In this document: positions 47,839 to 60,220 of the stretch, piece by piece
Numbering within the stretch: the first letter of the stretch is position 1
Layout: each line of letters opens with the position of its first letter
Assembly (NCBI RefSeq): GCF_001672915.1
Contig: NZ_LZKR01000064.1
Span: 48,767-112,766, forward strand
Length of the DNA: 64,000 nt
Source of the DNA: Mycobacterium sp. 1245805.9
Lineage (GTDB): Bacteria > Actinomycetota > Actinomycetes > Mycobacteriales > Mycobacteriaceae
Direction: 5' to 3'
Notes under the pieces: model-generated
The model's database searches: none
What the model was told of the DNA's origin: nothing
Seen by the model: only the letters and a program-made list of their open reading frames with translations
Position numbers and translations under genes: made by a program

Positions 47839-50800
47839 CCCGAGCCGACCCGCGGCCGGCCATCGAGGACGTGATGGCGCTCAGCCCCCTGCAGCAGGGG
47901 CTGTTCTCGATGGCGACGCTGGCCTCCGAAGAGGGCCCGGACGCCGACCCGTACGTCATCGCGATGGCCGCCGACGTGGTGGGCCCGCTCGACGTCGCGT
48001 TGTTGCGCGAATGCGCCGCGACGCTGCTGATGCGGCACCCCAACCTGCGGGCAAGCTTCATCCACGGCGACCTGAGCCGGCCCGTCCAGGTGATACCGAG
48101 CAGCGCCGAGCTGCCATGGCGCTGTGTGCGCGCCGAGCCGGACCAGGTCGAGGCGCTGGAAGCCGAAGAGCGCCAACGCCGTTTCGACGTGGGTCGCGGA
48201 CCGCTGATCCGGTTCCTGCTCGTCGAATTGCCGGAGCAGCGGTGGCACCTGGTCATCGTCGCGCACCACATCGTCATCGACGGGTGGTCGCTGCCGCTGC
48301 TGGTGTCCGAACTGCTCGCCCTGTATCGGGCCGGGGGAGACGCCGCCGCGTTGCCGCCACCGCCGCGGCCGTACCGCGACTACATCGGCTGGCTTGCCGA
48401 CCGGGACCAGGCGGCCAGCCGCGCCTTGTGGGCCGAGCACCTGCGCGGCATGGACGGGCCCACCCTGCTTTCGCCGGCGCTGGCCGCAACCCCACCGGCG
48501 GCGGGCGTGCCCCGCCGCACCACGCTGCGCCTCGACCCCGAGGCCACCGCCGCGCTGGCCGACGCCGCCCGCGCCCGCGGCGTCACCCTCAACACGCTCG
48601 TCCAAATAGCCTGGGCGGCAATACTATCCGTCTTCACCGACCGCGACGACGTGACGTTCGGGGTGACCGTGTCCGGCAGGCCGGGCGAATTGCCGGGCGT
48701 CGAATCGATGGTCGGCATGTTCATCAACACCGTCCCGTTGCGGGTGCGCCTGGACCCGCGCGAGCCGGCCGGGACGCAATGCCTTGCGCTGCAACGCGAA
48801 TCCGCCGCGCTGCGGGACCACAGCTACCTGGGCCACGCCGAGCTGCGGGCCATCGCCGGTGTCGGTGAGTTGTTCGACACCCTGCTGGTGTACGAAAACT
48901 TCCCGCCCGGCGAGGTCGTGGGGGCCACCGAATTCGTCGCAAACGGCGCGACGTTTCGTCCGGTGGCGCTCGAGAGCGTGTCGCATTTCCCGGTGACCAT
49001 CGCCGCCCACCCGAGCGCCGAGGGGCTCACGGTGCTGGTGGAGGTGCTCGACGGCGCGCTGGGCGCGCTGGCGCCCGAAGACCTCGGCAGTCGGCTGCTG
49101 GCGGTGGCGCAACGGCTGGTGGACAAGTGGGACCGGCCGCTGCGCGAGGTCGATATTCTGCTCGACGGCGAGCGCGACCCGGCCGCCGCGGACCCTCTGG
49201 AGGCGCCGGCGGTCGCGGTGCACACCCGGTTCGCCCAAATCGCTGCCGCGCAACCCGATTCGACGGCGGTCAGCTGGGAAGACGGAAGGCTGACCTACGG
49301 CGAGCTCGACGCGCTCGCCGACCGGCTGGCGGCCGCGCTGCGGCGGGCGGGCGTCGGCAGCGAGACCCCGGTCGCGATCATGCTGCCCCGAAGCCCGAAC
49401 TACGTGGCCGCCATGCTGGCCGTCCTGAAAGCCGGCGGCATGATCGTGCCGCTGGACCCGGGGATGCCGGGCGAGCGGGTCGCCGAGATCCTGCGCCAGA
49501 CGTCGGCCCCGATCGTCGTCGACGACGGATTCGTCACCAATTCGGCTGCCGGGAGCGCCGATTACCGCGCGGTCACGGTGCCGCCGGACCACGCGGCCTA
49601 CGCCGTTTTCACCTCGGGCACCACCGGGGCGCCGAAGGGCGTCATCGGTACGCACCGCGCGCTAGCCGCGTACATCGACGACCACGTCGAGCGCGTCCTT
49701 CGGCCGGCCGCCGCGCGCATCGGGCGACCGCTGCGCATCGCGCATGCCTGGTCGTTCACCTTCGACGCGGCGTGGCAGCCGTTGGCGGCCTTGCTCGATG
49801 GGCACTCGGTGCACGTCGTCGACGACGAGCGTCAGCGCGACGCCGAGACGCTGGTCGACGTGATCGACCGCTTCGACCTGGACATGATCGACACCACACC
49901 GTCGATGTTCGGCCAGTTGCACAACGCGGGGCTGCTGCGCCGGGTGCCGCTGGCGGTCCTCGCGCTCGGCGGCGAGGCCCTCGGCGTCGCCGCGTGGCGC
50001 GCGATCCAAACCGAATGCGCCCGAACGGCGATGACCGCCTTCAACTGCTACGGACCCACCGAGACCACGGTCGAGGCCGTCGTCGCGGCCATCGGCGAAC
50101 ACGCCCGGCCGACCATCGGGCGCCCGACCCGGAGCACCCGCGCCTATGTCCTGGACGCCTGGCTGCGGCCGGTGCCCGACGGGGTCGCCGGCGAGCTGTA
50201 CCTGGCGGGCGACCAGCTGACCCGCGGCTACCTGGGGCGCGCGGCCGAGACTGCAACGCGTTTCGTCGCCGAGCCGAACGGCCGGGGCGCCCGCATGTAC
50301 CGCACCGGAGATGTGGTGCGCCGCATGCCCGACGGGGGGCTGGAGTTCCTCGGGCGCAGCGACGACCAGCTCAAGATCCGCGGGTTCCGCGTCGAGCCCG
50401 GCGAGATCGCGGCGGTGCTCTGCGGCCATGACGGGGTGCGCGGCGCCCACGTGCTGGCCCGCCACCACGCAAACGGGCCCCGGCTGACCGCGTACGTCGC
50501 GGGCGGGCCCGACCGGCCGGCGGCGGCCGAACTGCGTGCGATGCTGCTCGATCGGTTGCCGCGTTACCTGGTTCCTCATCACATCGTCGTCCTGGAAGAG
50601 TTGCCGCTGACCCCGCACGGCAAGATCGACGAAAAGGCCTTGGCGGCAACCGATATCGTCGATGGCCCCGCCGTCCCGCCCGCGACGCCGACCGAGTCGG
50701 CGCTGGCCCAGGCGTTCACCGACGTCCTGGGCGGCACCGACGTCGACGTCACGGCGGGCTTCCTGGAACTGGGCCTGGACAGCATCTCGGCCCTGTCGGT

Positions 50801-52178
50801 CGTGCAGGCCGCCCGCCGCCGCGGCATCGCGCTGCGGGCCAGGTCGATGGTGGAGTGTGACAGCATCCGCGAACTCGCCGCGGCGATCGACTCCGACACC
50901 GCCCGGCGCACGGCCCCGGACGGCGCGGCCGAGGCCGGTGAACCGATCCCGGTGTTGCCCAGCGTTCATTGGCTCTACGAGCACGGCGATGCCCGGCGGC
51001 TCGCGCAGACCGAAGTCATCAGGCTGCCCGACACGATCACCCGGGACGGTCTGGACGCGTTGCTGCGCGCGGTGATCCACGGGCACGAGGCGTTGCGATG
51101 CCGGCTGGACCGCGATGCGATGACGCTTGTCGCACAGCCGGATGTCGACATCCTCAGCGAGGCGTGGGTGGGGGGCGATCCGACCAACGACGTCGCCAAG
51201 CATGTCCGCGCGGCGGTGGAGAGCCTGGACCCGCAGGCCGGTCGGCTGCTGTCCGCGGTGTGGCTGCGCCGACCGGACGAGCCGGGCGTTCTGGTGCTGA
51301 CGGCCCACGTGCTGGCGATGGACCCGGCCTCGTGGCGCATCGTGCTGGGCGAACTCGACGCGGGCCTGCACGCCCTGGCCGCGGGACGCACGCCCACGCC
51401 GGCCCGCGAGCACACCACCTACCGACAGTGGTCGCGTCTACTCGCCGAGCGGGCCAAAACGCTGACCACCGAAGCATTTTGGGCGGCCGAACTGCGGGGC
51501 GACGATCCGCCGCTGGGCGCCCGCAGGCTGCGCCCGCAGACCGACCGCGCCGGCGACCTGGCGATCACCGTCTCGGCCTGCGGGCCGGAGGTCACCGGTC
51601 GGCTGCTCTCGGCGGCGCAGCCGATAGGCGAACTGCTGATCACCGCGGCCGCCCGCACGGTCACCGCGTGGCGGCGGCGACGCGGTCAGGACACGCCGGC
51701 GCCGTTGTTGGCGCTGGAGACGCACGGCCGCACGGAATTCGGGCTGGACACCGATACCGGCGACACCGTCGGGCTGCTGAGCGCGATCTACCCGTTGCGC
51801 ATCCACTCCGACGGGCCCACCGACTTGGCCCGCATCCCCGGCAGCGGTGTCGATTACGGCCTGCTGCGTTACCTGCGGCCCGATACGCGGCTGCGCGAAC
51901 TCCCCGAACCCCAACTGCTGCTCAACTACCTCGGCAACCTTCACGTCGGCGTCGGGGACCTCGAGCTGGACCGCGAGCTGATGGCCGAGGTCGGCCGGGT
52001 GCCCGAGCCCGAACAGGCGGTGCGCCACGAACTGACCGTGGTGGCGGGCATCCTCGGGACGGGCGCCGCGCGCGTGCTGGCCACCCAGTGGCGGGCGCTG
52101 CCGGACATTCTGAGCGCGGCGGAAATCGGTGAGCTGCAAGGACTTTGGACCGAGACACTGCGGGAGATGGCGGAATGA
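47835..52178 (+). CDS. mbtF: Peptide synthetase MbtF (NRPS)
   Basis: 1447 residues. Condensation domain ([13 protein letters not shown] near 143), adenylation domain ([38 protein letters not shown]), carrier ([15 protein letters not shown], near 978) and a terminal epimerisation-type domain (about 1020-1440: [19 protein letters not shown]). In the last domain the catalytic HHxxxDG reads HVLAMDP, so it is probably not a working epimerase. MbtF adds the terminal hydroxylysine that cyclises. GTG 47835 overlaps the mbtE stop (GTGA). Confidence 0.96.
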   Translation: MTRADPRPAIEDVMALSPLQQGLFSMATLASEEGPDADPYVIAMAADVVGPLDVALLRECAATLLMRHPNLRASFIHGDLSRPVQVIPSSAELPWRCVRAEPDQVEALEAEERQRRFDVGRGPLIRFLLVELPEQRWHLVIVAHHIVIDGWSLPLLVSELLALYRAGGDAAALPPPPRPYRDYIGWLADRDQAASRALWAEHLRGMDGPTLLSPALAATPPAAGVPRRTTLRLDPEATAALADAARARGVTLNTLVQIAWAAILSVFTDRDDVTFGVTVSGRPGELPGVESMVGMFINTVPLRVRLDPREPAGTQCLALQRESAALRDHSYLGHAELRAIAGVGELFDTLLVYENFPPGEVVGATEFVANGATFRPVALESVSHFPVTIAAHPSAEGLTVLVEVLDGALGALAPEDLGSRLLAVAQRLVDKWDRPLREVDILLDGERDPAAADPLEAPAVAVHTRFAQIAAAQPDSTAVSWEDGRLTYGELDALADRLAAALRRAGVGSETPVAIMLPRSPNYVAAMLAVLKAGGMIVPLDPGMPGERVAEILRQTSAPIVVDDGFVTNSAAGSADYRAVTVPPDHAAYAVFTSGTTGAPKGVIGTHRALAAYIDDHVERVLRPAAARIGRPLRIAHAWSFTFDAAWQPLAALLDGHSVHVVDDERQRDAETLVDVIDRFDLDMIDTTPSMFGQLHNAGLLRRVPLAVLALGGEALGVAAWRAIQTECARTAMTAFNCYGPTETTVEAVVAAIGEHARPTIGRPTRSTRAYVLDAWLRPVPDGVAGELYLAGDQLTRGYLGRAAETATRFVAEPNGRGARMYRTGDVVRRMPDGGLEFLGRSDDQLKIRGFRVEPGEIAAVLCGHDGVRGAHVLARHHANGPRLTAYVAGGPDRPAAAELRAMLLDRLPRYLVPHHIVVLEELPLTPHGKIDEKALAATDIVDGPAVPPATPTESALAQAFTDVLGGTDVDVTAGFLELGLDSISALSVVQAARRRGIALRARSMVECDSIRELAAAIDSDTARRTAPDGAAEAGEPIPVLPSVHWLYEHGDARRLAQTEVIRLPDTITRDGLDALLRAVIHGHEALRCRLDRDAMTLVAQPDVDILSEAWVGGDPTNDVAKHVRAAVESLDPQAGRLLSAVWLRRPDEPGVLVLTAHVLAMDPASWRIVLGELDAGLHALAAGRTPTPAREHTTYRQWSRLLAERAKTLTTEAFWAAELRGDDPPLGARRLRPQTDRAGDLAITVSACGPEVTGRLLSAAQPIGELLITAAARTVTAWRRRRGQDTPAPLLALETHGRTEFGLDTDTGDTVGLLSAIYPLRIHSDGPTDLARIPGSGVDYGLLRYLRPDTRLRELPEPQLLLNYLGNLHVGVGDLELDRELMAEVGRVPEPEQAVRHELTVVAGILGTGAARVLATQWRALPDILSAAEIGELQGLWTETLREMAE

Positions 52179-53473
52179 GCACACTGGCGATCCTCGGCGC
52201 CGGAGCCAAGGCGGTGGCCGTCGCGGCCAAGGCAGCGGCGCTGCGCGACATGGGAGTTGAGGTCCCCGACATCGTCGCGGTCGAACGCATCGGGGTGGCG
52301 GCCAATTGGCAGGCCAGCGGCGGATGGACCGACGGCGCGCACCGGCTGGGCACCAGCCCGGAAAAAGACGTCGGGTTCCCGTACCGCTCTTCGCTGGTAC
52401 CGCGGCGCAACGCCGAACTCGACGAGCGGATGACCCGCTACAGCTGGCAGTCGTACCTGATCGCAACCGCGTCGTTCGCCGAGTGGATCGACCGCGGCCG
52501 GCCGGCGCCGACCCACCGCCGGTGGAGCCAATACCTCGCCTGGGTCGCCGACCAGGTCGGCCTGAACGTGGTGCACGGCGAGGTCGAACGGCTTGCCGTC
52601 GGTGGCGATCGCTGGCTCCTGCAAACCCACGAAACCATCGTGCACGCCGACGCCCTGATGATCACCGGCCCCGGCCAGGCCGAAAAGTCATTGCTGCCGG
52701 GCAATCCGCGCGTGCTGTCGATCGCCCAGTTCTGGGACCGGGCCGCGGCGGACGACCGGATCAGCGCCGAGCGGGTGGCGGTGATCGGTGGCGGTGAGAC
52801 CGCCGCGTCGATGCTCAACGAGCTGTTCCGGCACCGGGTTTCCAGCATCACCGTCATCTCCCCGCAGGCGACATTGTTCACCCGGGGCGAGGGGTTCTTC
52901 GAGAATTCGCTGTTCTCCGACCCCACCGACTGGACCGACCTGACGCTGGACGAGCGCCGCGACGCGCTGGCGCGCACCGACCGCGGGGTGTTCTCGGCGA
53001 ACGTGCAGGAGGCGCTGCTGGCCGACGACCGCATCCACCACCTGCGCGGCCGGGTCGCCCACGCCGTGGGGCGCGAGGGGCAGATCCGGTTGACGCTGTC
53101 CACCAACCGCGGCAGCGAGAACCTCGAGACGGTGCACGGGTTCGATCTGGTGATCGACGGCTCCGGCGCGGACCCGCTGTGGTTCACCTCGCTGTTCGGT
53201 CAGGACGTGCTCGACTTGCTCGAACTCGGGCTGGGCGGTCCGCTGACCGCCGACAGCCTGCAGGAGGCGATCGGCTACGACCTGGCCGTCACCGACGTCA
53301 GCCCAAAGCTGTTCCTGCCCAACCTTTCCGGACTCACCCAGGGTCCCGGATTTCCCAACCTGAGCTGCCTCGGATTGCTTTCCGACCGGGTGCTGGGCGC
53401 GACTAAGCTATTAGCAGGTTCGGGGACACAACGAACGACGAGGAGAAGCGATGAGCACCAACCCCTTCGATGA
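52175..53473 (+). CDS. mbtG: Lysine N6-hydroxylase MbtG
   Basis: A 432-residue flavin N-monooxygenase that hydroxylates the lysine side chains giving mycobactin its hydroxamates. FAD-binding [17 protein letters not shown] at the N-terminus (Gly-rich loop), NADPH-binding [17 protein letters not shown] in the middle, and the substrate-binding [19 protein letters not shown] (landmark GPGFPNLS) near the end. ATG 52175 overlaps the mbtF stop. The C-terminal ~15 residues run into mbtH (23-base overlap). Confidence 0.96.
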   Translation: MSTLAILGAGAKAVAVAAKAAALRDMGVEVPDIVAVERIGVAANWQASGGWTDGAHRLGTSPEKDVGFPYRSSLVPRRNAELDERMTRYSWQSYLIATASFAEWIDRGRPAPTHRRWSQYLAWVADQVGLNVVHGEVERLAVGGDRWLLQTHETIVHADALMITGPGQAEKSLLPGNPRVLSIAQFWDRAAADDRISAERVAVIGGGETAASMLNELFRHRVSSITVISPQATLFTRGEGFFENSLFSDPTDWTDLTLDERRDALARTDRGVFSANVQEALLADDRIHHLRGRVAHAVGREGQIRLTLSTNRGSENLETVHGFDLVIDGSGADPLWFTSLFGQDVLDLLELGLGGPLTADSLQEAIGYDLAVTDVSPKLFLPNLSGLTQGPGFPNLSCLGLLSDRVLGATKLLAGSGTQRTTRRSDEHQPLR

Positions 53474-53666
53474 CGACGGCGGCTCCTTCTACGTGCTTGT
53501 CAACGGCGAGGAGCAGCACTGCCTGTGGCCCGCGTTCGCCGAAATCCCGACCGGCTGGCGCGCGGTCTACGGCGAAGCGAGCCGGCCGGAGTGCCTGGAT
53601 TATGTCGAAGAACATTGGACCGACCTGCGCCCCAAGACCCTGCGCGAGGCCATGGCCGGCGACTGA
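53451..53666 (+). CDS. mbtH: MbtH, adenylation-domain activator
   Basis: A 71-residue MbtH-like protein, the founding type of the family. It binds and stabilises NRPS adenylation domains. Conserved [10 protein letters not shown], the IPTGWR segment and the Trp in EEHWTDLRP are present. CGAGGAGAAG precedes ATG 53451. It overlaps the end of mbtG and closes the mbtB-H operon. Confidence 0.97.
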   Translation: MSTNPFDDDGGSFYVLVNGEEQHCLWPAFAEIPTGWRAVYGEASRPECLDYVEEHWTDLRPKTLREAMAGD

Positions 53667-53765
53667 GCGCCGGTAGCGTGCCCGTACCGTGACCCCTCCG
53701 AGACCAAGAACAACAGGCTCCCCGGGCAGAATCACAACTCTTACTCACCAGGGGGAGGACCTGCC

Positions 53766-54245
53766 ATGAGAACAAAACCCTTCAAATCTGGGGCGATCGG
53801 CGCGATAGCCATGGGCGCGGCGGCCGTCGGCGTGACGTTCGTCGCTCCCGCCGCCGCCGCACCGCTGCCACAGGATCCGCCGCCGGCGCCGGGACTGCCG
53901 AGCCCGGACCAGTTGTCCAACTTGTGCGTTCAAGCCACCGATCCCGGCGTGTCGTACACGACCAAGACCAACCTGGTCCAAAACGGCATCGCTCCGGACG
54001 AGGGCCACGTGGCCGACCATGACCTGCGCAAGGCGTACCGCAACGGAAACTTCCCGGAGACGTTCGCCGTGACGAACATTGCGCCGGCCGGTCCGAACAT
54101 GGCCCAGGCCGACGTGGCCATCTCGGGGCCGAGGTTCGCCGGGCCCGTCGAAAAGCACCTCGCGTTCGTCAACGAGGGCGGCAACTGGATCCTGCAGCAC
54201 GACGCCGCGATCGCCCTGATACAGGCCGCCACCGCGACGAACTAG
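53766..54245 (+). CDS. Secreted CFP2/MTB12-family protein, paralogue
   Basis: A 159-residue secreted protein. The signal peptide ends near VAPAAAAAP (about residue 32), followed by a Pro-rich stretch and the CFP2-type domain (TKTNLVQNGIAPDEGHVAD, FAVTNIAPAGPNMAQADVAISGP as landmarks). It has one Cys (NLCVQA) and ends in ATATN. It is clearly related to the next gene but more divergent from M. tuberculosis CFP2, so it is an additional copy. GGGGGAGG lies before ATG 53766. A strong hairpin follows the stop. Confidence 0.85.
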   Translation: MRTKPFKSGAIGAIAMGAAAVGVTFVAPAAAAPLPQDPPPAPGLPSPDQLSNLCVQATDPGVSYTTKTNLVQNGIAPDEGHVADHDLRKAYRNGNFPETFAVTNIAPAGPNMAQADVAISGPRFAGPVEKHLAFVNEGGNWILQHDAAIALIQAATATN

Positions 54246-54252
54246 CAAAGTC

Positions 54253-54293
54253 GAGCAGCCTGTGTACCCACACAGCGGGCGCACAGGCTGCTC
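54253..54293 (+). terminator. Intrinsic-type hairpin after the first CFP2-like gene
   Basis: Perfect 12-base arms GAGCAGCCTGTG (54253-54264) and CACAGGCTGCTC (54282-54293), 17-base loop, beginning 8 bases after the stop. No U-tract follows, as is common for mycobacterial terminators. It separates the two CFP2-like genes into different transcripts. Confidence 0.75.
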
Positions 54294-54395
54294 ACATGGC
54301 GTGGCCGTAACGTCACGGTGCGCTAATACGAAACAACGATCGGAAGACGCACACTGGCACGGTCCGTCGACGCGTGCCCACCCAAAGGGGGGACC

Positions 54396-54899
54396 ATGAA
54401 ATCCGTTAAATTCTTTGCCGGCGGTGCGGCAGCGCTGGCCGTCATCGGGGGAGCGGCCGCCGGCGTCACGTCGATGGTGGCGCCGGGTGAGTGGGCCTCG
54501 GTGCGGCTGATCGCGGTCGGCGCGCCGTTGCCGCTGGACCCGCCGCAGGCGGTGAACGTGCCGACGGCCGATCAGTTGACCGGTCTGCTGAACAGCCTTG
54601 CCGACCCCAGCGTTTCGTTCTCCAACAAGAGCAATCTGGTGCAAGGCGGCATCAGCGGGCTCGAAGCGCACGTCGCCGACAAGAAGCTGCAGAAGGCGGC
54701 CAAGAACGGCGACTTGCCGCTGGCGTTCGGCGTGACCAACATCCAACCCGCCGCGGCGGGGTCGGCGACGGCCGACGTGGCGGTCTCGGGTCCCAAGCTG
54801 ACGTCGCCGGTCACCCAGAACGTCACGTTCGTCAACCAGGGCGGCTGGGTGCTGTCGCGTGCATCGGCGATGGAGTTGCTGCAGGCCGCCGGTCAGTGA
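54396..54899 (+). CDS. cfp2: Low-molecular-weight secreted antigen CFP2 (MTB12)
   Basis: A 167-residue secreted protein, orthologue of M. tuberculosis Rv2376c. An N-terminal signal segment ([15 protein letters not shown]) is followed by the mature domain [20 protein letters not shown] (landmark), [29 protein letters not shown] core (here [12 protein letters not shown]) and the conserved end [21 protein letters not shown]. The function is unknown; it is an abundant secreted T-cell antigen in M. tuberculosis. It lies after mbtH as there. Its last 7 bases overlap the convergent sigma factor gene. Confidence 0.94.
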   Translation: MKSVKFFAGGAAALAVIGGAAAGVTSMVAPGEWASVRLIAVGAPLPLDPPQAVNVPTADQLTGLLNSLADPSVSFSNKSNLVQGGISGLEAHVADKKLQKAAKNGDLPLAFGVTNIQPAAAGSATADVAVSGPKLTSPVTQNVTFVNQGGWVLSRASAMELLQAAGQ

Positions 54900-55792
54900 T
54901 CGGCGCGCACGGCGCGCAGGTCTAGTTTGGCGATCCGCTCCGGGTCGGCCAGCACATCGATGCTGGCCACCAGCCCGTCGCGCACCACGAATCCCATGAT
55001 GGCCGTGGGCCGCCCTGCAACGAACACGACCGCGCCGGCGGCGCCGTTGACGATGGCGGGGCGCACCTCGCGCTCCGGTCCCGCGTAGCCACGGGCGAGT
55101 TTGGCCACGGTTTCCGCACCCTCGGCGCGGAACACGCTGGCGCCCCTGCCGAAATCGCCGCGCAGGACGACACCGGGATCGAGCACCGACACCAGCCGGT
55201 CGAAATCGCCGGCGCGGCCCGCCGCGAAAAAGGCGTCGACGGCCTCCCGTTGCGCGGCGACGCCGCCGTCGGGGGCCGGGTCGGCCTCCTCGATGCGCCG
55301 GCGCGCCCGGCTGGCCAGCTTGCGCGTCGCCTCCGGCGTCCGCTCGACGATGGGCGCGATCTCGTCGAACGGGACCGCGAACACGTCGTGCAGCACGAAG
55401 GCCAGCCGCTCGGCCGGCGGCAGCGTGTCCAGCACGACGAACAGCGCCAGCCCCACCGCGTCGGCCAGCATCGCCCGGTGTTCGGGATCGAATTCGCCCT
55501 CGGCATCCACGAGCGGATCCGGCAGCTGCCCGACCGGCTCTTCACGCCCGCGCCCATGGCGGTCGCGCAACGCGTTTAGGCAGATGCGGGCCACCACGGT
55601 GGTCAGCCAGGCGTCGAGGTTGGCTATTTCGCCGGGGCCGTCTGCGCCCCCCGCGCTGGTCAGCCGCAGCCATGCCTCCTGCACGGCGTCCTGCGCGTCG
55701 TCGACCGAGCCCAGCATGCGGTAGGCGAGGGCGCCCAGCCTGGGCCGCGCCGCCTCGAAGCGCGCGGACAGCGAAGCGTGCGCCGCCGTCAC
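54893..55792 (-). CDS. ECF41-type RNA polymerase sigma factor with SnoaL-like C-terminal domain
   Basis: 299 residues. Sigma region 2 ([28 protein letters not shown] as landmark [20 protein letters not shown]) and region 4 ([19 protein letters not shown]) are followed by a SnoaL-like domain (about 175-285, with [20 protein letters not shown]). This fusion marks the ECF41 group (SigJ-like), where the C-terminal domain tunes activity in place of a separate anti-sigma factor. The GTG 55792 overlaps the stop of the upstream carboxymuconolactone decarboxylase gene (GTGA), the usual ECF41 partner. The signal sensed is unknown. Confidence 0.9.
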   Translation of the reverse strand: MTAAHASLSARFEAARPRLGALAYRMLGSVDDAQDAVQEAWLRLTSAGGADGPGEIANLDAWLTTVVARICLNALRDRHGRGREEPVGQLPDPLVDAEGEFDPEHRAMLADAVGLALFVVLDTLPPAERLAFVLHDVFAVPFDEIAPIVERTPEATRKLASRARRRIEEADPAPDGGVAAQREAVDAFFAAGRAGDFDRLVSVLDPGVVLRGDFGRGASVFRAEGAETVAKLARGYAGPEREVRPAIVNGAAGAVVFVAGRPTAIMGFVVRDGLVASIDVLADPERIAKLDLRAVRADH

Positions 55793-56385
55793 GCGCGACC
55801 GGCTTCGGGCAGGGCGCAGACCCGGTTGCCGGAAAAGCCGGCCGACCCGATGCCGAGCGCGATGTTGAACCGGGCGCGCATGTTGCCCAGGTTGATGACA
55901 TGGGTGAGGCCGACCAGTTGCGGCGTGTCGAAGTGGGCGCGTAGCGCGTCGAACAGCTCGTCGGTCACCTCGACCGGGGTGCGGCTCATCGCGGTGGCGT
56001 ACTCGAGGATCAGCTTGTCGAGCTCCGAGAAGCACGAGGCGTTGCGGTAGTCGGCCATCGCCAGCAGCTCCTCGTCGGTGATTCCCCACTGCCGCGCGAT
56101 CTGTGAACCCAGGTCGATGCAGTACTCGCAGCCCACGGTCGTCGCCGCTTTCAGCTCGGCCAGCGCGCGGTGGCGCGGGCTGAGGATGTCCATCTTCGAT
56201 TCGGCCTGCTCCAGCTTGCCGTAGGCGTTCAGTAATTGCGGGATGTGCGCGTAGATGCGCAGCGGTTCCAGCATCCCCGCGGTTTCCAGCCCGGCCATCT
56301 GCGCCAGCTTGCGCTTGGTGAAGAAGAAGGCGATCTTGGCGCCCAGGCCGGCGTCGCGGTCCGAGACTCCTTGCAGTCGGGGCAT
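55789..56385 (-). CDS. Carboxymuconolactone decarboxylase / AhpD-like protein
   Basis: A 198-residue protein of the CMD/AhpD fold. The redox-type CxxC motif is in TTVGCEYCIDLGSQIA, and the conserved helix after it (WGITDEELLAMADYRNASCFSELDKL, partial) is present. Such genes are the standard partners of ECF41 sigma factors and may sense or act on a peroxide or small molecule. The His after CxxC of true AhpD is not seen, so AhpD activity should not be assumed. The stop overlaps the sigma factor start. Confidence 0.9.
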   Translation of the reverse strand: MPRLQGVSDRDAGLGAKIAFFFTKRKLAQMAGLETAGMLEPLRIYAHIPQLLNAYGKLEQAESKMDILSPRHRALAELKAATTVGCEYCIDLGSQIARQWGITDEELLAMADYRNASCFSELDKLILEYATAMSRTPVEVTDELFDALRAHFDTPQLVGLTHVINLGNMRARFNIALGIGSAGFSGNRVCALPEAGRA

Positions 56386-56456
56386 GGCGGTCCTCCTTGA
56401 ATGTCGTCCTACTTAGGTCGACACCCGGAGACGCCCAAACGTGACGCGGCTGGCCC

Positions 56457-56560
56457 GATGGTGGCGACCCGCTGCGCCCGGCTACGCCGCGCTTGCGATC
56501 GCCACGGAATTCGATGGTGGCGACCCGCTGCGCCCGGCTACGCCGCGCTTGCGATCGCCA

Positions 56561-56561
<1 letters not shown>
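56457..56561. repeat. Two tandem copies of a 56-bp palindromic repeat (VNTR-like)
   Basis: Copies start at 56457 and 56513; the 49-base core from GATGGTGGCGACC to GATCGCCAC is identical in both and a 7-base spacer GGAATTC joins them. The ends of each core, GTGGCGA and TCGCCAC, are inverted repeats, so each copy can fold. The second copy ends at the first base of the stop codon of the Rv2375-like gene. It is a different sequence from the 4421 repeat but the same period. Confidence 0.9.
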
Positions 56562-58083
<1,522 letters not shown>

Positions 58084-58153
58084 CCGTGCACCCGCACCGG
58101 AGTTTGTGGACGGCCGCGTAGCCGCGGCTTAAGACGTTTCAGGAGAGTCAGGC

Positions 58154-59299
58154 GTGGCACGCGACTATTACGGGCTGCTCGGCGTGAGCAGAAACGCCAG
58201 CGATGCGGAGATCAAGCGCGCGTACCGCAAGTTGGCGCGCGAGCTGCATCCCGACGTCAACCCCGACGAGGCCGCGCAGGCGAAGTTCAAGGAGATCAGC
58301 GTCGCCTACGAGGTGCTGAGCGACCCGGAGAAGCGACGGATCGTGGACCTGGGCGGCGACCCGCTGGAGAACGCCGCCGCGGCCGGCGGCGGGTTCGGTG
58401 GCTTCGGCAACCTGGGCGACGTGTTCGAGGCCTTCTTCGGCGGCGGATTCAGCGCGGGGTCGGCCTCGCGCGGGCCCATCGGGCGGGTCCGGCCCGGCTC
58501 GGACTCGCTGCTGCGGATGCGGCTAGACCTCGAAGAATGCGCGACCGGGGTGACCAAGCAGGTCACCGTCGACACCGCGGTCCTGTGCGACCGCTGCCAG
58601 GGCAAGGGCACCAACGGCGATTCCGTGCCCGTTCCCTGCGACACCTGCGGTGGCCGCGGCGAGGTGCAGACCGTGCAGCGTTCGCTGCTGGGCCAGATGG
58701 TGACCTCGCGCCCCTGTCCCACCTGCCGCGGCGTCGGGGTGGTCATTCCCGACCCGTGCCACCAGTGCATGGGCGACGGTCGGGTGCGGGCCCGCCGCGA
58801 GATCAGCGTCAAGATCCCGGCCGGCGTCGGCGAGGGCATGCGCGTCCGGCTTGCCGCGCAGGGCGAGGTCGGGCCCGGGGGAGGGCCGGCCGGTGACCTG
58901 TATGTCGAGGTGCACGAGCAGGCCCACGACATCTTCGTCCGCGACGGCGACGACCTGCACTGCACGGTCTCGGTGCCGATGGTCGACGCGGCGCTGGGCG
59001 TGACCATCAGCATCGACGCCATCCTGGACGGCACCAGCGAGATCACCATCCCGCCCGGCACGCAGCCCGGCACGGTGATCACGCTGCGCGGCCACGGGAT
59101 GCCGCACCTGCGCTCGGGGGTGCGGGGCAACCTGAACGTCCACGTCGAGGTAGTGGTGCCCACCCGCCTGGACCACCGCGACACCGAGCTGCTGCGGGAG
59201 TTCAAGGACCGCCGCGGCCGCGATGTGGCCGAGGTCCGCTCGACGCACGCCGGCGGCGGGCTGTTCAGCCGGCTCCGCGAGACCTTTACCGGGCGCTAG
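58154..59299 (+). CDS. dnaJ2: Chaperone DnaJ2
   Basis: A 381-residue type I J-protein, co-chaperone of DnaK. The J domain has the HPD motif ([12 protein letters not shown]). After a Gly/Phe-rich linker come four zinc-binding CxxCxGxG repeats ([32 protein letters not shown]), then the C-terminal substrate-binding domains. AGGAGAG precedes GTG 58154. The order hrcA-dnaJ2 is as in M. tuberculosis. Confidence 0.97.
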   Translation: MARDYYGLLGVSRNASDAEIKRAYRKLARELHPDVNPDEAAQAKFKEISVAYEVLSDPEKRRIVDLGGDPLENAAAAGGGFGGFGNLGDVFEAFFGGGFSAGSASRGPIGRVRPGSDSLLRMRLDLEECATGVTKQVTVDTAVLCDRCQGKGTNGDSVPVPCDTCGGRGEVQTVQRSLLGQMVTSRPCPTCRGVGVVIPDPCHQCMGDGRVRARREISVKIPAGVGEGMRVRLAAQGEVGPGGGPAGDLYVEVHEQAHDIFVRDGDDLHCTVSVPMVDAALGVTISIDAILDGTSEITIPPGTQPGTVITLRGHGMPHLRSGVRGNLNVHVEVVVPTRLDHRDTELLREFKDRRGRDVAEVRSTHAGGGLFSRLRETFTGR

Positions 59300-59317
59300 T
59301 CCCCAGGAGCCCCGCAC

Positions 59318-60079
59318 ATGGTGGCGACGCTGTTCTACGTTGACGCACTGCCCGGCGCCGGCGAGCTGGCCGTCGTCGAGGGCGACGAGGGCTTCCACGC
59401 CGCCACCGTGCGGCGCATTCGTCCCGGCGAAGAATTGGTGCTCGGTGACGGCGCCGGAACCCTGGGCCGATGCGTGGTGGAGCAATCGGGCCGCGACGGG
59501 CTGCGGGCCCGGGTCTTGGAGCGCTGGGTCGTGCAGCCGCCCCGCCCGGCGGTGACGGTGGTGCAGGCGCTGCCCAAGTCCGATCGCTCGGAGCTAGCGA
59601 TCGAGTTGGCCACCGAGGCCGGCGCCGACGCGTTCCTGGCCTGGCAGGCGGCCCGCTGCGTGGCCAGCTGGGAGGGCGCCCGGGTCGACAAGGGCCTGCG
59701 CCGGTGGCGTGCCGTCGCCCGTTCGGCCGCCCGGCAGTCGCGCCGCGCACACATCCCGCCCGTCGACGGCGTGGTGTCCACCGCGGCGTTGGCTCAGCGG
59801 GTTCGCGACGAGGTGGCGGCCGGGGCCGCGGTGCTGGCCCTGCATGAGTCGGCGACCGATCGGCTCGCGGATAGCCTTGTGGCCCAAGCGGATTCGGTTT
59901 TCCTGGTGGTTGGGCCCGAAGGGGGCATCGCGCCGGACGAGATCGCCGCGCTGACCGAGGCGGGCGCGGTGGCGGTCCGGCTGGGCCCGCAGGTGCTGCG
60001 GACGTCCAGCGCGGCCGCGGTGGCGCTTGGGGCGCTGGGCGTGCTCACCGGGCGCTGGGACGTATCGTCGAGCCTGTAG
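59318..60079 (+). CDS. rsmE: 16S rRNA m3U1498 methyltransferase RsmE
   Basis: A 253-residue SPOUT-class methyltransferase for U1498 of 16S rRNA. An N-terminal PUA-like part ([22 protein letters not shown] landmark) is followed by the SPOUT knot motifs [17 protein letters not shown] and [16 protein letters not shown], which bind S-adenosylmethionine. It starts at ATG 59318, 18 bases after the dnaJ2 stop, in the same operon. The stop lies in one arm of a large inverted repeat. Confidence 0.95.
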   Translation: MVATLFYVDALPGAGELAVVEGDEGFHAATVRRIRPGEELVLGDGAGTLGRCVVEQSGRDGLRARVLERWVVQPPRPAVTVVQALPKSDRSELAIELATEAGADAFLAWQAARCVASWEGARVDKGLRRWRAVARSAARQSRRAHIPPVDGVVSTAALAQRVRDEVAAGAAVLALHESATDRLADSLVAQADSVFLVVGPEGGIAPDEIAALTEAGAVAVRLGPQVLRTSSAAAVALGALGVLTGRWDVSSSL

Positions 60080-60120
60080 TTTTGCAGGCCGCAACTCGCA
60101 CTTTCCCTGCAAAATTACAG
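60074..60120. terminator. Inverted repeat at the end of rsmE, possible terminator
   Basis: Arms CTGTAGTTTTGCAGG (60074-60088) and CCTGCAAAATTACAG (60106-60120) pair at 14 of 15 positions around a 17-base loop. It includes the rsmE stop codon. It would either end transcription after rsmE or form a structured spacer before phoH1; being unusually AT-rich for this genome it stands out. Confidence 0.65.
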
Positions 60121-60220
60121 TCTCGCGAGGAATAGAGCGCTGACCAACGGAGGGCCCGGCGTAGACTGAGGCGGCCGAGCAAACCCCTGAGAAGCACAGA
60201 AAGCAGGCATCGGAAACCAC

